Below are positions 41,564 through 49,117 of a stretch of 64,000 bases of DNA, in pieces (within the stretch, counting starts at the first letter, position 1; the number at the start of each line of letters is the position of its first letter). Origin of the DNA: Rubrobacter xylanophilus DSM 9941 (GTDB lineage: Bacteria; Actinomycetota; Rubrobacteria; Rubrobacterales; Rubrobacteraceae); the NCBI RefSeq assembly GCF_000014185.1, contig NC_008148.1, positions 992,001-1,056,000 of the forward strand, given 5' to 3'. The translations under genes were made by a program, and so were the position numbers. Below the pieces are notes generated by a model, which was not told the origin of the DNA, did not search any database, and saw only the letters and a program-made list of their open reading frames with translations.

Positions 41564-43012
41564 ATGCCGCCCGCCGGGTTCGAGGGGCACCGCGACGCGG
41601 ACAAGCCGAGGGAGGCCTGCGGGGTCTTCGGGATCTACTCGCGCGCGCTGGCCGGGGAGCTCGCGCGCCGCACCTACTTCGGGCTCTACGCGCTGCAGCA
41701 CAGGGGGCAGGAGTCGGCGGGGATCGCCATCTCCGACGGGGAGCGCACGACCGCCGTCAGGGACATGGGGCTCGTCTCCCAGGTCTTCGACGAGACGCGG
41801 CTCGCGGCGCTCGAGGACGGGCACATCTCCCTCGGGCACGTCCGGTACTCCACCACCGGGTCCGCCTCCTGGGAGAACGCCCAGCCGGAGTTCATCGGGC
41901 GGGGGGAGGTCAACGTCGCCGTGGCGCACAACGGCAACCTGGTCGACGCCCGCGCGCTGCGCGACGAGCTGGCGCGGGAGGGCTTCGGCTTCAACTCCAC
42001 CTCCGACACCACCTTCATCGCCGCGGCGGTGGTCTCGGAGCTGGAGCGGGGGCTGCCGGTGGGGGAGGCCGTGCGGGCCGCGATGCGGCGCCTGAAGGGG
42101 GCCTACTCGGTGGCCATGATCTGCCGGGACAAGCTGGTGGCCTTCCGCGACCCCCACGGCTTCCGGCCGCTGTGCATCGGCCGGGTGGAGGGGGGATACG
42201 CCGTCTCCAGCGAGACCTGCGGCCTGGACATCGTCGGGGCGGAGTTTCTGCGCGAGGTGGATCCCGGCGAGGTCGTGGTCATCGGCGACGAGGGGCTCCT
42301 GAGCCTGCGGGGGGGCCCGGCGCGTACGGCGCTGTGCGTCTTCGAGTACGTGTACTTCGCCCGTCCCGACTCGCGCTTCGACGGGCGGGAGGTGGCCGAC
42401 GCCCGCAGGAGGATGGGCGAGCTTCTGGCCGAGGAGGCGCCGGCGGAGGCCGACGTGGTCATCCCGGTGCCCGACTCCGGGATCATGGCCGCCGTCGGCT
42501 ACTCGGCGCGCAGCGGCATCCCCTACGCCGAAGGGCTCATAAAGAACCGCTACGTGGGCAGGACTTTCATCCAGCCCACCGACGGGATGCGCCAGCTCGG
42601 CATCCGGCTGAAGCTGAACCCGCTGCCCTCGGTCATAGCCGGGCGGCGGGTCGTGGTGGTGGACGACTCGATCGTGCGGGGGAACACGAGCCGGAAGCTG
42701 GTGCGGCTGCTCTTCGAGGCGGGGGCGCGGGAGGTGCACTTCCGGGTCTCCTCGCCCCCGGTGACCGGCCCCTGCTACTACGGGATAGATATGGACACCG
42801 CCGACCAGCTGGTGGGGGCCAGGCACCCGGTCGAGGAGATCCGGCGCCAGATCGGGGCGACCACCCTGGCCTACCTCTCGGTGGAGGCGATGGTGGAGGC
42901 GACCGGCAGGCCGAAGGGCCACCTGTGCCGGGCTTGCTTCGACGGGGAGTACCCGGTGCGCGGGAGCTCGCAGAAGTTCGCCCTGGAGCGGGCGGGCAGC
43001 CGGGAGGGGTGA
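41564..43012 (+). CDS. purF: Amidophosphoribosyltransferase
   Basis: A 482-residue enzyme for the committed first step of purine synthesis. The N-terminal glutaminase begins with Cys 19 (EACGVFGIYS), so an 18-residue propeptide must be removed, as in the Bacillus type. It then has LQHRGQESAGI, HVRYSTTGS and AHNGNLVD. The PRPP motif is VVVVDDSIVRGNTS near residue 370. The C-terminal LCRACFDGEYP is consistent with the [4Fe-4S] ligands of Bacillus-type PurF. The start is the ATG at 41564, after GGAGGG, one base after purL. Confidence 0.95.
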   Translation: MPPAGFEGHRDADKPREACGVFGIYSRALAGELARRTYFGLYALQHRGQESAGIAISDGERTTAVRDMGLVSQVFDETRLAALEDGHISLGHVRYSTTGSASWENAQPEFIGRGEVNVAVAHNGNLVDARALRDELAREGFGFNSTSDTTFIAAAVVSELERGLPVGEAVRAAMRRLKGAYSVAMICRDKLVAFRDPHGFRPLCIGRVEGGYAVSSETCGLDIVGAEFLREVDPGEVVVIGDEGLLSLRGGPARTALCVFEYVYFARPDSRFDGREVADARRRMGELLAEEAPAEADVVIPVPDSGIMAAVGYSARSGIPYAEGLIKNRYVGRTFIQPTDGMRQLGIRLKLNPLPSVIAGRRVVVVDDSIVRGNTSRKLVRLLFEAGAREVHFRVSSPPVTGPCYYGIDMDTADQLVGARHPVEEIRRQIGATTLAYLSVEAMVEATGRPKGHLCRACFDGEYPVRGSSQKFALERAGSREG

Positions 43013-43015
43013 GGC

Positions 43016-44041
43016 GTGTCCGGCGGGGGGGCTTACGAGGCGGCCGGGGTCTCCATAGAGCGCGGCGAGCGTGCCGCGCGCATGATGCGCGCGGCGGCGG
43101 AGAGGACGCACGGGCCGCAGGTTCTTCCGGGGAGCGCGGGGGGCTTCGCCGGGCTCTACGCGCTCTCGGGCTACCGGGAGCCGGTGCTGGCCTCCACGGT
43201 GGACGGCGTTGGGACCAAGGTGCTGGTGGCCCGGGAGGTGGGCCGCTACCGCTCGCTGGGTGCGGACGTCGTCAACCACTGCGCCAACGACGTGCTGGCC
43301 GCCGGCGCCCGCCCGCTGCTGTTTCTGGACTACCTGGGCACCGGCAGGCTGGAGCCGGAGGTCGCGGCGGAGATCGTGGAGGGCGCGTCGGAGGCCTGCG
43401 CCTCGCTGGGCGTGGCGCTCGTGGGCGGGGAGACGGCCGAGATGCCTGGGCTCTACGCGGCGGGGGACTTCGAGGTCGTGGGGGTGTGCGTGGGGGCGTG
43501 CGAGCGGGGCGAGGTCGTGGCGGGCGAGGGGGTGCGCCCGGGAGACGCCGTGATCGGGCTGGCCTCGAGCGGGCTGCACACCAACGGCTACACCCTGGCC
43601 CGCAGGGTGGCGGAGCGGGCCGGTCTCTCCTACTCGGACACCCCCGAGGGCCTCGGCCGCACCCTGGGCGAGCTCTACCTGGAGCCGCACCGGGCGTACG
43701 TGAGGGAGGTGCTCGCGCTGAGGGAGGAGGTCGAGGTGCGGGGGCTGGCGCACATCACGGGCGGGGGCATCCCCGGCAACCTGCCGCGCGCGCTCGGGGG
43801 GCTCGGGGCAAAGGTGGACCCCTCGGCCTGGGAGGAGCCGCCCGTCTTCGGCTTTATCCGCCGGGCGGGCGGCGTCCCCGAGGAGGAGATGCGGAAGGTC
43901 TTCAACCTCGGAGTGGGCTTCTGCGCGGTGGTGCCGCCGGAGGACGCGGAGCGGGCCGTCTCGGCCGTCCGGGAGGCGGGGTGTGCGGCGTGGCGCATCG
44001 GGGAGGTCGTGGAGGGGGCGGGGGTCCGCTTTGCCTCCTGA
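43016..44041 (+). CDS. purM: Phosphoribosylformylglycinamidine cyclo-ligase (AIR synthetase)
   Basis: A 341-residue AIR synthetase related in fold to PurL. It has YEAAGVSIERGERAARMM, STVDGVGTKVLVA, GADVVNHCANDVLAAGARPLLFLDY, LVGGETAEMPGLYAAGDFEVVG and HITGGGIPGNLPRAL. Length is normal. The GTG start is 3 bp after purF, and its end overlaps purN by 11 bp. Confidence 0.96.
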   Translation: MSGGGAYEAAGVSIERGERAARMMRAAAERTHGPQVLPGSAGGFAGLYALSGYREPVLASTVDGVGTKVLVAREVGRYRSLGADVVNHCANDVLAAGARPLLFLDYLGTGRLEPEVAAEIVEGASEACASLGVALVGGETAEMPGLYAAGDFEVVGVCVGACERGEVVAGEGVRPGDAVIGLASSGLHTNGYTLARRVAERAGLSYSDTPEGLGRTLGELYLEPHRAYVREVLALREEVEVRGLAHITGGGIPGNLPRALGGLGAKVDPSAWEEPPVFGFIRRAGGVPEEEMRKVFNLGVGFCAVVPPEDAERAVSAVREAGCAAWRIGEVVEGAGVRFAS

Positions 44042-44615
44042 GGGGTTGCCCGCCGGGGCGCGCTTCGCCGTGCTCGCCTCCGGCTCCGGGACGAACCTGC
44101 AGGCTCTGCTCGACGCCTACCCCGGGCACGTGGCGGTGGTGGCCGGGGACCGGAAGGAGGCCTACGCCTTCGAGCGGGCCCGGCGGGCGGGCGTGCCGGT
44201 GGAGCACGTGGACCCCCGGGGCTTCCAGACCCGCGAGGACTACGACCGGGAGCTGGCCGAGAGGGTCGCCGCCTACGACGTGGGGCTGGTGGTGGGAGCG
44301 GGGTACATGCGCATCCTCTCGCGGGCCTTTCTGGACCGCTTCCCGGCCATCCTCAACGTCCACCCCTCTCTGCTGCCCGCCTTCCGGGGGCTGAACGCCG
44401 TCCGGCGGGCGCTCGAGGCGGGGGTGGGGGAGACGGGGGTGACCGTGCACTTCATGACCGAGGAGGTGGATGCCGGGCCGGTGGTGAGCCAGGAGAGGGT
44501 GCCGGTGCTGCCCGGCGACACCGAGGAGAGCCTGCTGGAGCGCCTGCACCCCGTGGAGCACCGCCTGCTGGTGCGGGCCGTTGCGGACTACTTCTGGGGG
44601 AGGGTGAGGCCATGA
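44031..44615 (+). CDS. purN: Phosphoribosylglycinamide formyltransferase
   Basis: A 194-residue folate-dependent GAR transformylase. It has VLASGSGTNLQALLDA at the start, VGAGYMRILSRAFLDRFP, the catalytic NVHPSLLPAFRGLNAVRRAL (Asn/His) and the Asp in EEVDAGPVVSQE. The first or second TTG (44031 or 44046) could be the start; the first has a stronger G-rich ribosome site inside purM. Confidence 0.94.
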   Translation: MPPEGLPAGARFAVLASGSGTNLQALLDAYPGHVAVVAGDRKEAYAFERARRAGVPVEHVDPRGFQTREDYDRELAERVAAYDVGLVVGAGYMRILSRAFLDRFPAILNVHPSLLPAFRGLNAVRRALEAGVGETGVTVHFMTEEVDAGPVVSQERVPVLPGDTEESLLERLHPVEHRLLVRAVADYFWGRVRP

Positions 44616-46135
44616 GGCGGAGGGCTGTGATCTCTGTTTCCGACAAGAGCGGGGTGGCGGGGTTCGCCCGTCGCCTGCGAGATCTCGGCTTCGAGATAAT
44701 CTCCACCGGCGGGACGGCGCGGGCGCTGCGGGAGGCCGGAATCCCGGTCGTCCCCGTCTCCGAGGTCACCGGGGAGCCGGAGATCCTGGGCGGCCGGGTG
44801 AAGACGCTGCACCCCAGGATCCACGGCGGCATCCTGGCCGACCGCGAGAGGGAGGAGCACCTCCGCCAGCTGGAGGAGCGCGGCATAGACCCCCTGGACC
44901 TGGTGTGCATCGACCTCTACCCCTTCGAGCGCGCCGTCGCCGGAGGAGCGGGCGAGGAGGAGGCCATCGAGCAGATAGACATCGGCGGCCCCGCCATGCT
45001 GCGGGCCGCCGCCAAGAACTTCCGCTCGGTGGTCGTGGTCCCGGGGCCGGAGTTCTACGGGGAGGTGCTCTCGGGGCTGGAGTCCGGCGGGGTGCCGGAG
45101 GAGACCCGAAGGCGTCTCGCGGCCGCCGCCTTCAGGCGCACGGCGCTCTACGATGCCGCCATCGCGCGCTGGATGGCCGGGGAGGGGGAGCTCCCCGAGG
45201 CGCTCGTGCGGGGCTACAGGCGAAAGATCCCGCTGCGCTACGGCGAGAACCCCCACCAGAGGGCCGCCTACTACGCCGAGGAGGGGGCGCCCGCACACCT
45301 GCTCTCCGGGGCCAGGCGCTTGCAGGGAAAGCAGCTCTCCTTCAACAACCTCTACGACGTGGACGCCGCGCGCTCGCTGCTCGCCACCCTCGGCGAGGAG
45401 CCGGCGGCCGTCATCGTGAAGCACGCCAACCCGTGCGGCGCCGCGGTGGGCAAAAGCGCGGGCGAGGCCTACCTGAAGGCGCTCGACTCCGACAGGATCT
45501 CGGCCTTCGGGGGCATCGTGGCCCTCAACCGCGAGGTGGACGGGGAGCTGGCGCGCGAGATCTCGGGCGTCTTCACCGAGGTCCTCGTCGCCCCGGGCTT
45601 CGCCGCGGAGGCGCGGGAGGTCTTCGCGGAGAGGGAGGCCATGATCCTTCTGGAGGCCGGGCCGCTGGAGCCCCCGAGCCTCTCCGCCAAGTACGTGACG
45701 GGCGGGATGCTCCTGCAGGAGACGGATGCGGTGGCCGGGGAGGACGCTTCCTCCTACAAGACGGTCGCCGGCGAGCCCCCCTCCGGGGAGGCGCTGCGAA
45801 ACCTCCTCCTCGCCTGGCGCGTCGCCGCCCGGGTCAAGAGCAACGCCATCGTCCTCGTGCGGGACGGCGCCACGGTGGGGATAGGGGCCGGGCAGATGAG
45901 CCGGGTGGACGCGGCGCGCATAGCCGTGGAGAAGGCCGGCGGGCGGAGCCGCGGCGCGGTCGCCGCGAGCGACGCCTTCTTCCCGTTCGCCGACGGGGTG
46001 GAGGCGCTGGCCGACGCGGGGGTCTCGGCGGTCATCCAGCCCGGGGGCTCCAGGCGGGACGCCGAGGTCATAGCGGCGGCCGAGCGGCGGGGAATGACCA
46101 TGGTCTTCACCGGCAGGAGGCACTTCCTCCACTGA
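44612..46135 (+). CDS. purH: AICAR transformylase / IMP cyclohydrolase
   Basis: A 507-residue bifunctional enzyme for the last two steps to IMP. The N-terminal IMP cyclohydrolase part has SVSDKSGVAGFARRLRDLGFEIISTGGTA and GGRVKTLHPRIHGGIL. The transformylase part has LRYGENPHQRAAYY, GKQLSFNNLYDVDAA, VIVKHANPCGAAVG, GIGAGQMSRVDAARIA and SDAFFPFADGVEAL. The ATG overlaps the purN stop. It closes the operon. PurE and PurK are not in the window. Confidence 0.96.
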   Translation: MRRRAVISVSDKSGVAGFARRLRDLGFEIISTGGTARALREAGIPVVPVSEVTGEPEILGGRVKTLHPRIHGGILADREREEHLRQLEERGIDPLDLVCIDLYPFERAVAGGAGEEEAIEQIDIGGPAMLRAAAKNFRSVVVVPGPEFYGEVLSGLESGGVPEETRRRLAAAAFRRTALYDAAIARWMAGEGELPEALVRGYRRKIPLRYGENPHQRAAYYAEEGAPAHLLSGARRLQGKQLSFNNLYDVDAARSLLATLGEEPAAVIVKHANPCGAAVGKSAGEAYLKALDSDRISAFGGIVALNREVDGELAREISGVFTEVLVAPGFAAEAREVFAEREAMILLEAGPLEPPSLSAKYVTGGMLLQETDAVAGEDASSYKTVAGEPPSGEALRNLLLAWRVAARVKSNAIVLVRDGATVGIGAGQMSRVDAARIAVEKAGGRSRGAVAASDAFFPFADGVEALADAGVSAVIQPGGSRRDAEVIAAAERRGMTMVFTGRRHFLH

Positions 46136-46145
46136 GCGGCGCGGG

Positions 46146-46595
46146 ATGAGCGAGGGGGAGAGGCGCTTCGCCTTCACCGGCTACGTGCGGCTCGCGGGGC
46201 GGGCCGTCTACTACGCGGCGGCCGTCTTTCTGCTCGCGACCATAGCCCTGCTCTTCGCCTCCGCCGTCGCCGCCCTGCTCCGGGCCCCCGAGGCCGGGCT
46301 GCTCGATACCGCCCTGACGATCCTCGACCGGGTGCTCCTCATCTTCATCTTCGTCGAGCTGCTCAACACCGTCGAGATCGTCGTTCGGGAGGCCGAGATC
46401 TCCGCGGAACCCTTCATCCTCATCGGCCTCATCGCCGCCGTCCGGCGCATCCTCACCGTGACCGCAGAGATCGAACAGTCCCTCGGCACGCCGGCCTTCC
46501 AGGACCTCGTGCTGGAGCTCGGGGTGCTCACCCTGCTGGTCGTCGCCCTCTCCGGAGCCCTGTTCTTCACCCGACGCCTGGGCTCCGGCGGCTAA
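46146..46595 (+). CDS. PsiE-family membrane protein
   Basis: A 149-residue protein with four membrane helices, resembling the phosphate-starvation-inducible PsiE family. It has a first helix (VYYAAAVFLLATIALLFASAVAAL), a second with IFVELLNTVEIVVREAEISAEPFILIGLIAAVRRILTVTAEIE, and a last helix near the C-terminus. The VELLNT and AVRRIL segments are the family-like parts. Function is unknown even in Escherichia coli. It starts 10 bp after purH and may be read through from the pur operon. Confidence 0.7.
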   Translation: MSEGERRFAFTGYVRLAGRAVYYAAAVFLLATIALLFASAVAALLRAPEAGLLDTALTILDRVLLIFIFVELLNTVEIVVREAEISAEPFILIGLIAAVRRILTVTAEIEQSLGTPAFQDLVLELGVLTLLVVALSGALFFTRRLGSGG

Positions 46596-46614
46596 AAAAT
46601 CCCGTCCCTTCTGA

Positions 46615-46620
46615 TAAACT
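46615..46620 (+). promoter_or_regulatory. -10 element of the tRNA-Lys/Glu/Val cluster
   Basis: TAAACT ends seven bases before the mature 5' end of tRNA-Lys, so the primary transcript would have almost no 5' leader. No -35 is clear. Confidence 0.5.
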
Positions 46621-46627
46621 CATATGC

Positions 46628-46699
46628 GGGCCAGTAGCTCAGTGGTAGAGCAGGGGACTTTTAATCCTCGTGTCGTAGGTTCGATTCCTACCTGGCTCA
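46628..46699 (+). tRNA. tRNA-Lys(TTT)
   Basis: A 72-nt cloverleaf. The acceptor is GGGCCAG / CTGGCTC with one G-U pair, the anticodon stem GGGGA / TCCTC has loop CTTTTAA (anticodon TTT), and the T arm is GTAGG TTCGATT CCTAC. The discriminator is A, and CCA is not encoded. Confidence 0.95.
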
Positions 46700-46702
46700 C
46701 GA

Positions 46703-46775
46703 GCCCCCATCGTCTAGCGGCCTAGGATTCCGCCCTTTCAAGGCGGCGGCACGGGTTCGAATCCCGTTGGGGGCA
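46703..46775 (+). tRNA. tRNA-Glu(TTC)
   Basis: A 73-nt cloverleaf. The acceptor is GCCCCCA / TGGGGGC, the anticodon stem CCGCC / GGCGG has loop CTTTCAA (anticodon TTC), and the T arm is ACGGG TTCGAAT CCCGT. It begins three bases after tRNA-Lys, so the two are cotranscribed. Confidence 0.95.
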
Positions 46776-46791
46776 CATACGCGGAGACCGG

Positions 46792-46863
46792 GGGCGATTA
46801 GCTCAGGGGTAGAGCGCCTCCCTTACAAGGAGGAGGTCGCTGGTTCGAATCCAGCATCGCCCA
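46792..46863 (+). tRNA. tRNA-Val(TAC)
   Basis: A 72-nt cloverleaf. The acceptor is GGGCGAT / ATCGCCC, the anticodon stem CCTCC / GGAGG has loop CTTACAA (anticodon TAC), and the T arm is GCTGG TTCGAAT CCAGC. It is third in the tRNA cluster. Confidence 0.95.
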
Positions 46864-46942
46864 CTCCCCAGAGACGTCTGCCTGGCGGGGCGCAGGGCCG
46901 GGTGCTTGGAGGGCGGAGAACGCCCGCCGGACCAAAATCACT

Positions 46943-47599
46943 CTAGGGAGCCCTGGCGCAGACCCCGTAGACCGTGATGTTCCATGGGGCGGTTGTGGGA
47001 GAGATCTCATACGCTTCCATCAGGACCCCCGTGGGCAGGCCGTTCGAGTTCAGCGTGGGCAGTATGACGTCGACCACGAGGTCGGAATGTCCGTCGTTTG
47101 GAAAGGTGCCGCTCTTGCCTCCTGACATGTCGTAGCCGCTGTCCACCAGCACGGTCCCCTGCGGGCACTCCACGCTCTGTTGCTTGGGGGAGTTCGAGTT
47201 GTCCTCCGAGGTCGCGGCGACCCTCTGAAGGCCGTTGACCCCAATCTGGGAGGCGCTCTTGCCGTCGAGCCGGTCGGCGTTTAGCCGGTTCACCCTCGTG
47301 GAAGAGTTCACCCGCATCGGGGCCCTTCCCGGCTCCACCCTCAGGCTCAGCGCCGTGGCCCTGGAGCTGGCGGAGTTGTTGTCTATGAGCAGGCTGGCCC
47401 CGTTGCCCACCCTTCCCACCAGGCCGCTCAGACGGTCGACGCGGTTGATCTGGCCGAGGTTGAAGGGCGCCCCCGCGCCGGTTCCGGCGAGCGCTATGGA
47501 GGCTATCCCGAACAGCAGGGCCAGCACCAGCGCCAGCCCGAACACCATCGAGGCGGTCCTTCCCACCCACGCCGCTTTTGCCGCCGCTCTCCTCAACAT
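46943..47599 (-). CDS. Exported or membrane-anchored protein of unknown function
   Basis: A 218-residue protein with an N-terminal basic stretch and one long hydrophobic helix (VFGLALVLALLFGIASIALAG), a signal peptide or anchor. The exported part is Asn/Ser-rich and contains NRVDRLSGLVGRVGNGASLLIDNNSASSRATALSLRV and NRLNADRLDGKSASQIGV. The L-D-G-K-S-A motif is common in exported proteins of deep actinobacteria. The C-terminal part has VECPQGTVLVDSGYDM. The ATG at 47599 follows AGAAGGGATTGAGG; a TTG at 47608 is possible. No function can be assigned. Confidence 0.7.
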   Translation of the reverse strand: MLRRAAAKAAWVGRTASMVFGLALVLALLFGIASIALAGTGAGAPFNLGQINRVDRLSGLVGRVGNGASLLIDNNSASSRATALSLRVEPGRAPMRVNSSTRVNRLNADRLDGKSASQIGVNGLQRVAATSEDNSNSPKQQSVECPQGTVLVDSGYDMSGGKSGTFPNDGHSDLVVDVILPTLNSNGLPTGVLMEAYEISPTTAPWNITVYGVCARAP

Positions 47600-48075
47600 G
47601 CGCCTCAATCCCTTCTCCTTCGTGCGGCAGGGGGGCGGAGCCGGCACCCGACCGCTCTTGATAGCAACACAAGTATCCAGCGGCGCGGGTGGTGGTGCAT
47701 CCCGCAAATGAACTATTTTTGTTCGGGACAGAGGAATCCCGGCCGGCCAGCGCCGGCACCGCGCGCGGCAGGCCACCGGTTTCGGGGCCGCAGAGCGCTG
47801 CGGGATAGACCGCCCGGCTCGTTTGCACCACGCCTCTGGCCCTCCGGGAGAACTCTCCGACCACCATAGCGGCTACACGCGGCGCTGTGGGTGCATACCT
47901 CTTTGGTAAGAGATCCGTTGTCTGCCGCGCGCTGCGCGTCCTCTCTCCTGGCAGGAGGGCGCTTTGGGAGATGCGGCCGCGGGCGGTGCTCTCTCCTGCG
48001 GGAAGATGCATGTTCCGCCGCCCGGCGGGAATAGAAAAAACCGGCTCCGTTTGTTAAACTCCTGCTGCCCGACGC
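47600..48075. other. 476-bp intergenic region without a recognised gene
   Basis: It lies between the exported-protein gene (minus) and tRNA-Asp (plus). Open frames here look like GC-driven chance. It holds two copies of CTCTCTCCTG, a CCGCC/GGCGG inverted repeat near 48018 followed by an A-rich run, and a TAAACT -10 at 48055-48060 for tRNA-Asp. No conserved RNA motif was recognised. Confidence 0.4.
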
Positions 48076-48149
<74 letters not shown>

Positions 48150-48185
48150 CTTCATTTCCGGAGACAGATTTTTTGGAGGTGTGTT

Positions 48186-48518
48186 TTGCCGGAGCCGGTG
48201 GCCGTTACGGTCGATTCCTTCGAGCGCGAGGTGCTCGAGTCCGAGGTTCCCGTGCTGGTGGACTTCTGGGCCGAGTGGTGCCCTCCCTGCCGCCAGCTGG
48301 AGCCGGTCATAGAGGAGCTTGCCCGGGAGTACGCCGGCAGGGTGAAGGTGGCCAAGGTGGACGTGGACGCCGAGAGCTCGCTGGCCGGGCGCTTCGGGAT
48401 CTCCAGCATCCCCACCATAGCCTTCTTCGAGCCGGGCGAGCGGCCGAAGGCGGTGATGGGCGCGATGCCGAAGGAGATGATCGAGTCGGCCTTCGGCCTC
48501 GAGCGTTTCTCGGGCTGA
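48186..48518 (+). CDS. trxA: Thioredoxin
   Basis: A 110-residue thioredoxin with active site WCPPC (Cys 32 and 35), preceded by VLVDFWAEW and followed by the cis-proline segment ISSIPTIAFF. The dipeptide between the cysteines is Pro-Pro rather than Gly-Pro, which should alter its redox potential. It is a general disulfide reductant and could serve the APS reductase elsewhere in this window. The TTG start has GGAGG six bases upstream. It lies between tRNA-Asp and tRNA-Phe and has no obvious promoter of its own. Confidence 0.93.
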   Translation: MPEPVAVTVDSFEREVLESEVPVLVDFWAEWCPPCRQLEPVIEELAREYAGRVKVAKVDVDAESSLAGRFGISSIPTIAFFEPGERPKAVMGAMPKEMIESAFGLERFSG

Positions 48519-48523
48519 GGCTC

Positions 48524-48552
48524 TTGTCAGGCCGGGGGGCGTACTCTAGAAT
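48524..48552 (+). promoter_or_regulatory. Promoter of tRNA-Phe
   Basis: TTGTCA (48524-48529) and TAGAAT (48547-48552) with a 17-bp spacer, 15 bases before the tRNA 5' end. Confidence 0.75.
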
Positions 48553-48567
48553 CTCCCCGGCCCCCTT

Positions 48568-48640
48568 GGCGGGATAGCTCAGGTGGTAGAGCACGTGACT
48601 GAAAATCACGGTGTCCCCGGTTCGAGTCCGGGTCCCGCCA
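48568..48640 (+). tRNA. tRNA-Phe(GAA)
   Basis: A 73-nt cloverleaf. The acceptor is GGCGGGA / TCCCGCC, the anticodon stem CGTGA / TCACG has loop CTGAAAA (anticodon GAA), and the T arm is CCCGG TTCGAGT CCGGG. It is followed by CTTTTT, which may help termination. Confidence 0.95.
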
Positions 48641-48660
48641 CTTTTTCCGCCCGGTGATCC

Positions 48661-49029
48661 TCATCCCCCGAAGAGGCGGGCCGAGGAGGCGGGCCCGTCG
48701 GCCCGGAGCTTCTCCAACAGGTCCGCGGCGTTGAGGTAGCGGATCCTGAGCCCCGCCAGTTTGCGGCTGGCGGCGAGGTACTCCTCGTGGTCCATGCGGG
48801 TCGCCGCCCTGTCGGCCGCGTGCCGGACCTCGGTGAGCTGCCGGCCGATGCGGTCCCGCTCCAGCTCCGCCGCCCGCACCCTCAGCCTCCATATCTTTTC
48901 GTAGAGCTCCTGCTTGCGTGCGGGGTCGAGCAGGCCCTTTCTGGCGCCGAGCGTGTCCATGACCGCCTGCTCGAGGTCGCGGTGGGCCTGCTCCAGCTGC
49001 GCGTCGAGGTCTCCTGCCGGTTGCGCCAC
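48661..49029 (-). CDS. Small coiled-coil protein
   Basis: A 122-residue, highly charged, almost wholly helical protein (LDAQLEQAHRDLEQAVMDTL, RAAELERDRIGRQLTEVRHAADRA) with no cysteine and no membrane segment. No family is recognised. It starts at a GTG at 49029 and stands alone, about 90 bases downstream of the Vps62-like gene on the same strand. Confidence 0.6.
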   Translation of the reverse strand: MAQPAGDLDAQLEQAHRDLEQAVMDTLGARKGLLDPARKQELYEKIWRLRVRAAELERDRIGRQLTEVRHAADRAATRMDHEEYLAASRKLAGLRIRYLNAADLLEKLRADGPASSARLFGG

Positions 49030-49117
49030 GCCTTCTCCTCCGCTTTTCGTGCCTGCGCTGCAGGGGAACGATACCCCGCCTACCGGAGCTCTGCAGGGAA
49101 TCGCCTCGCATGCCGGT

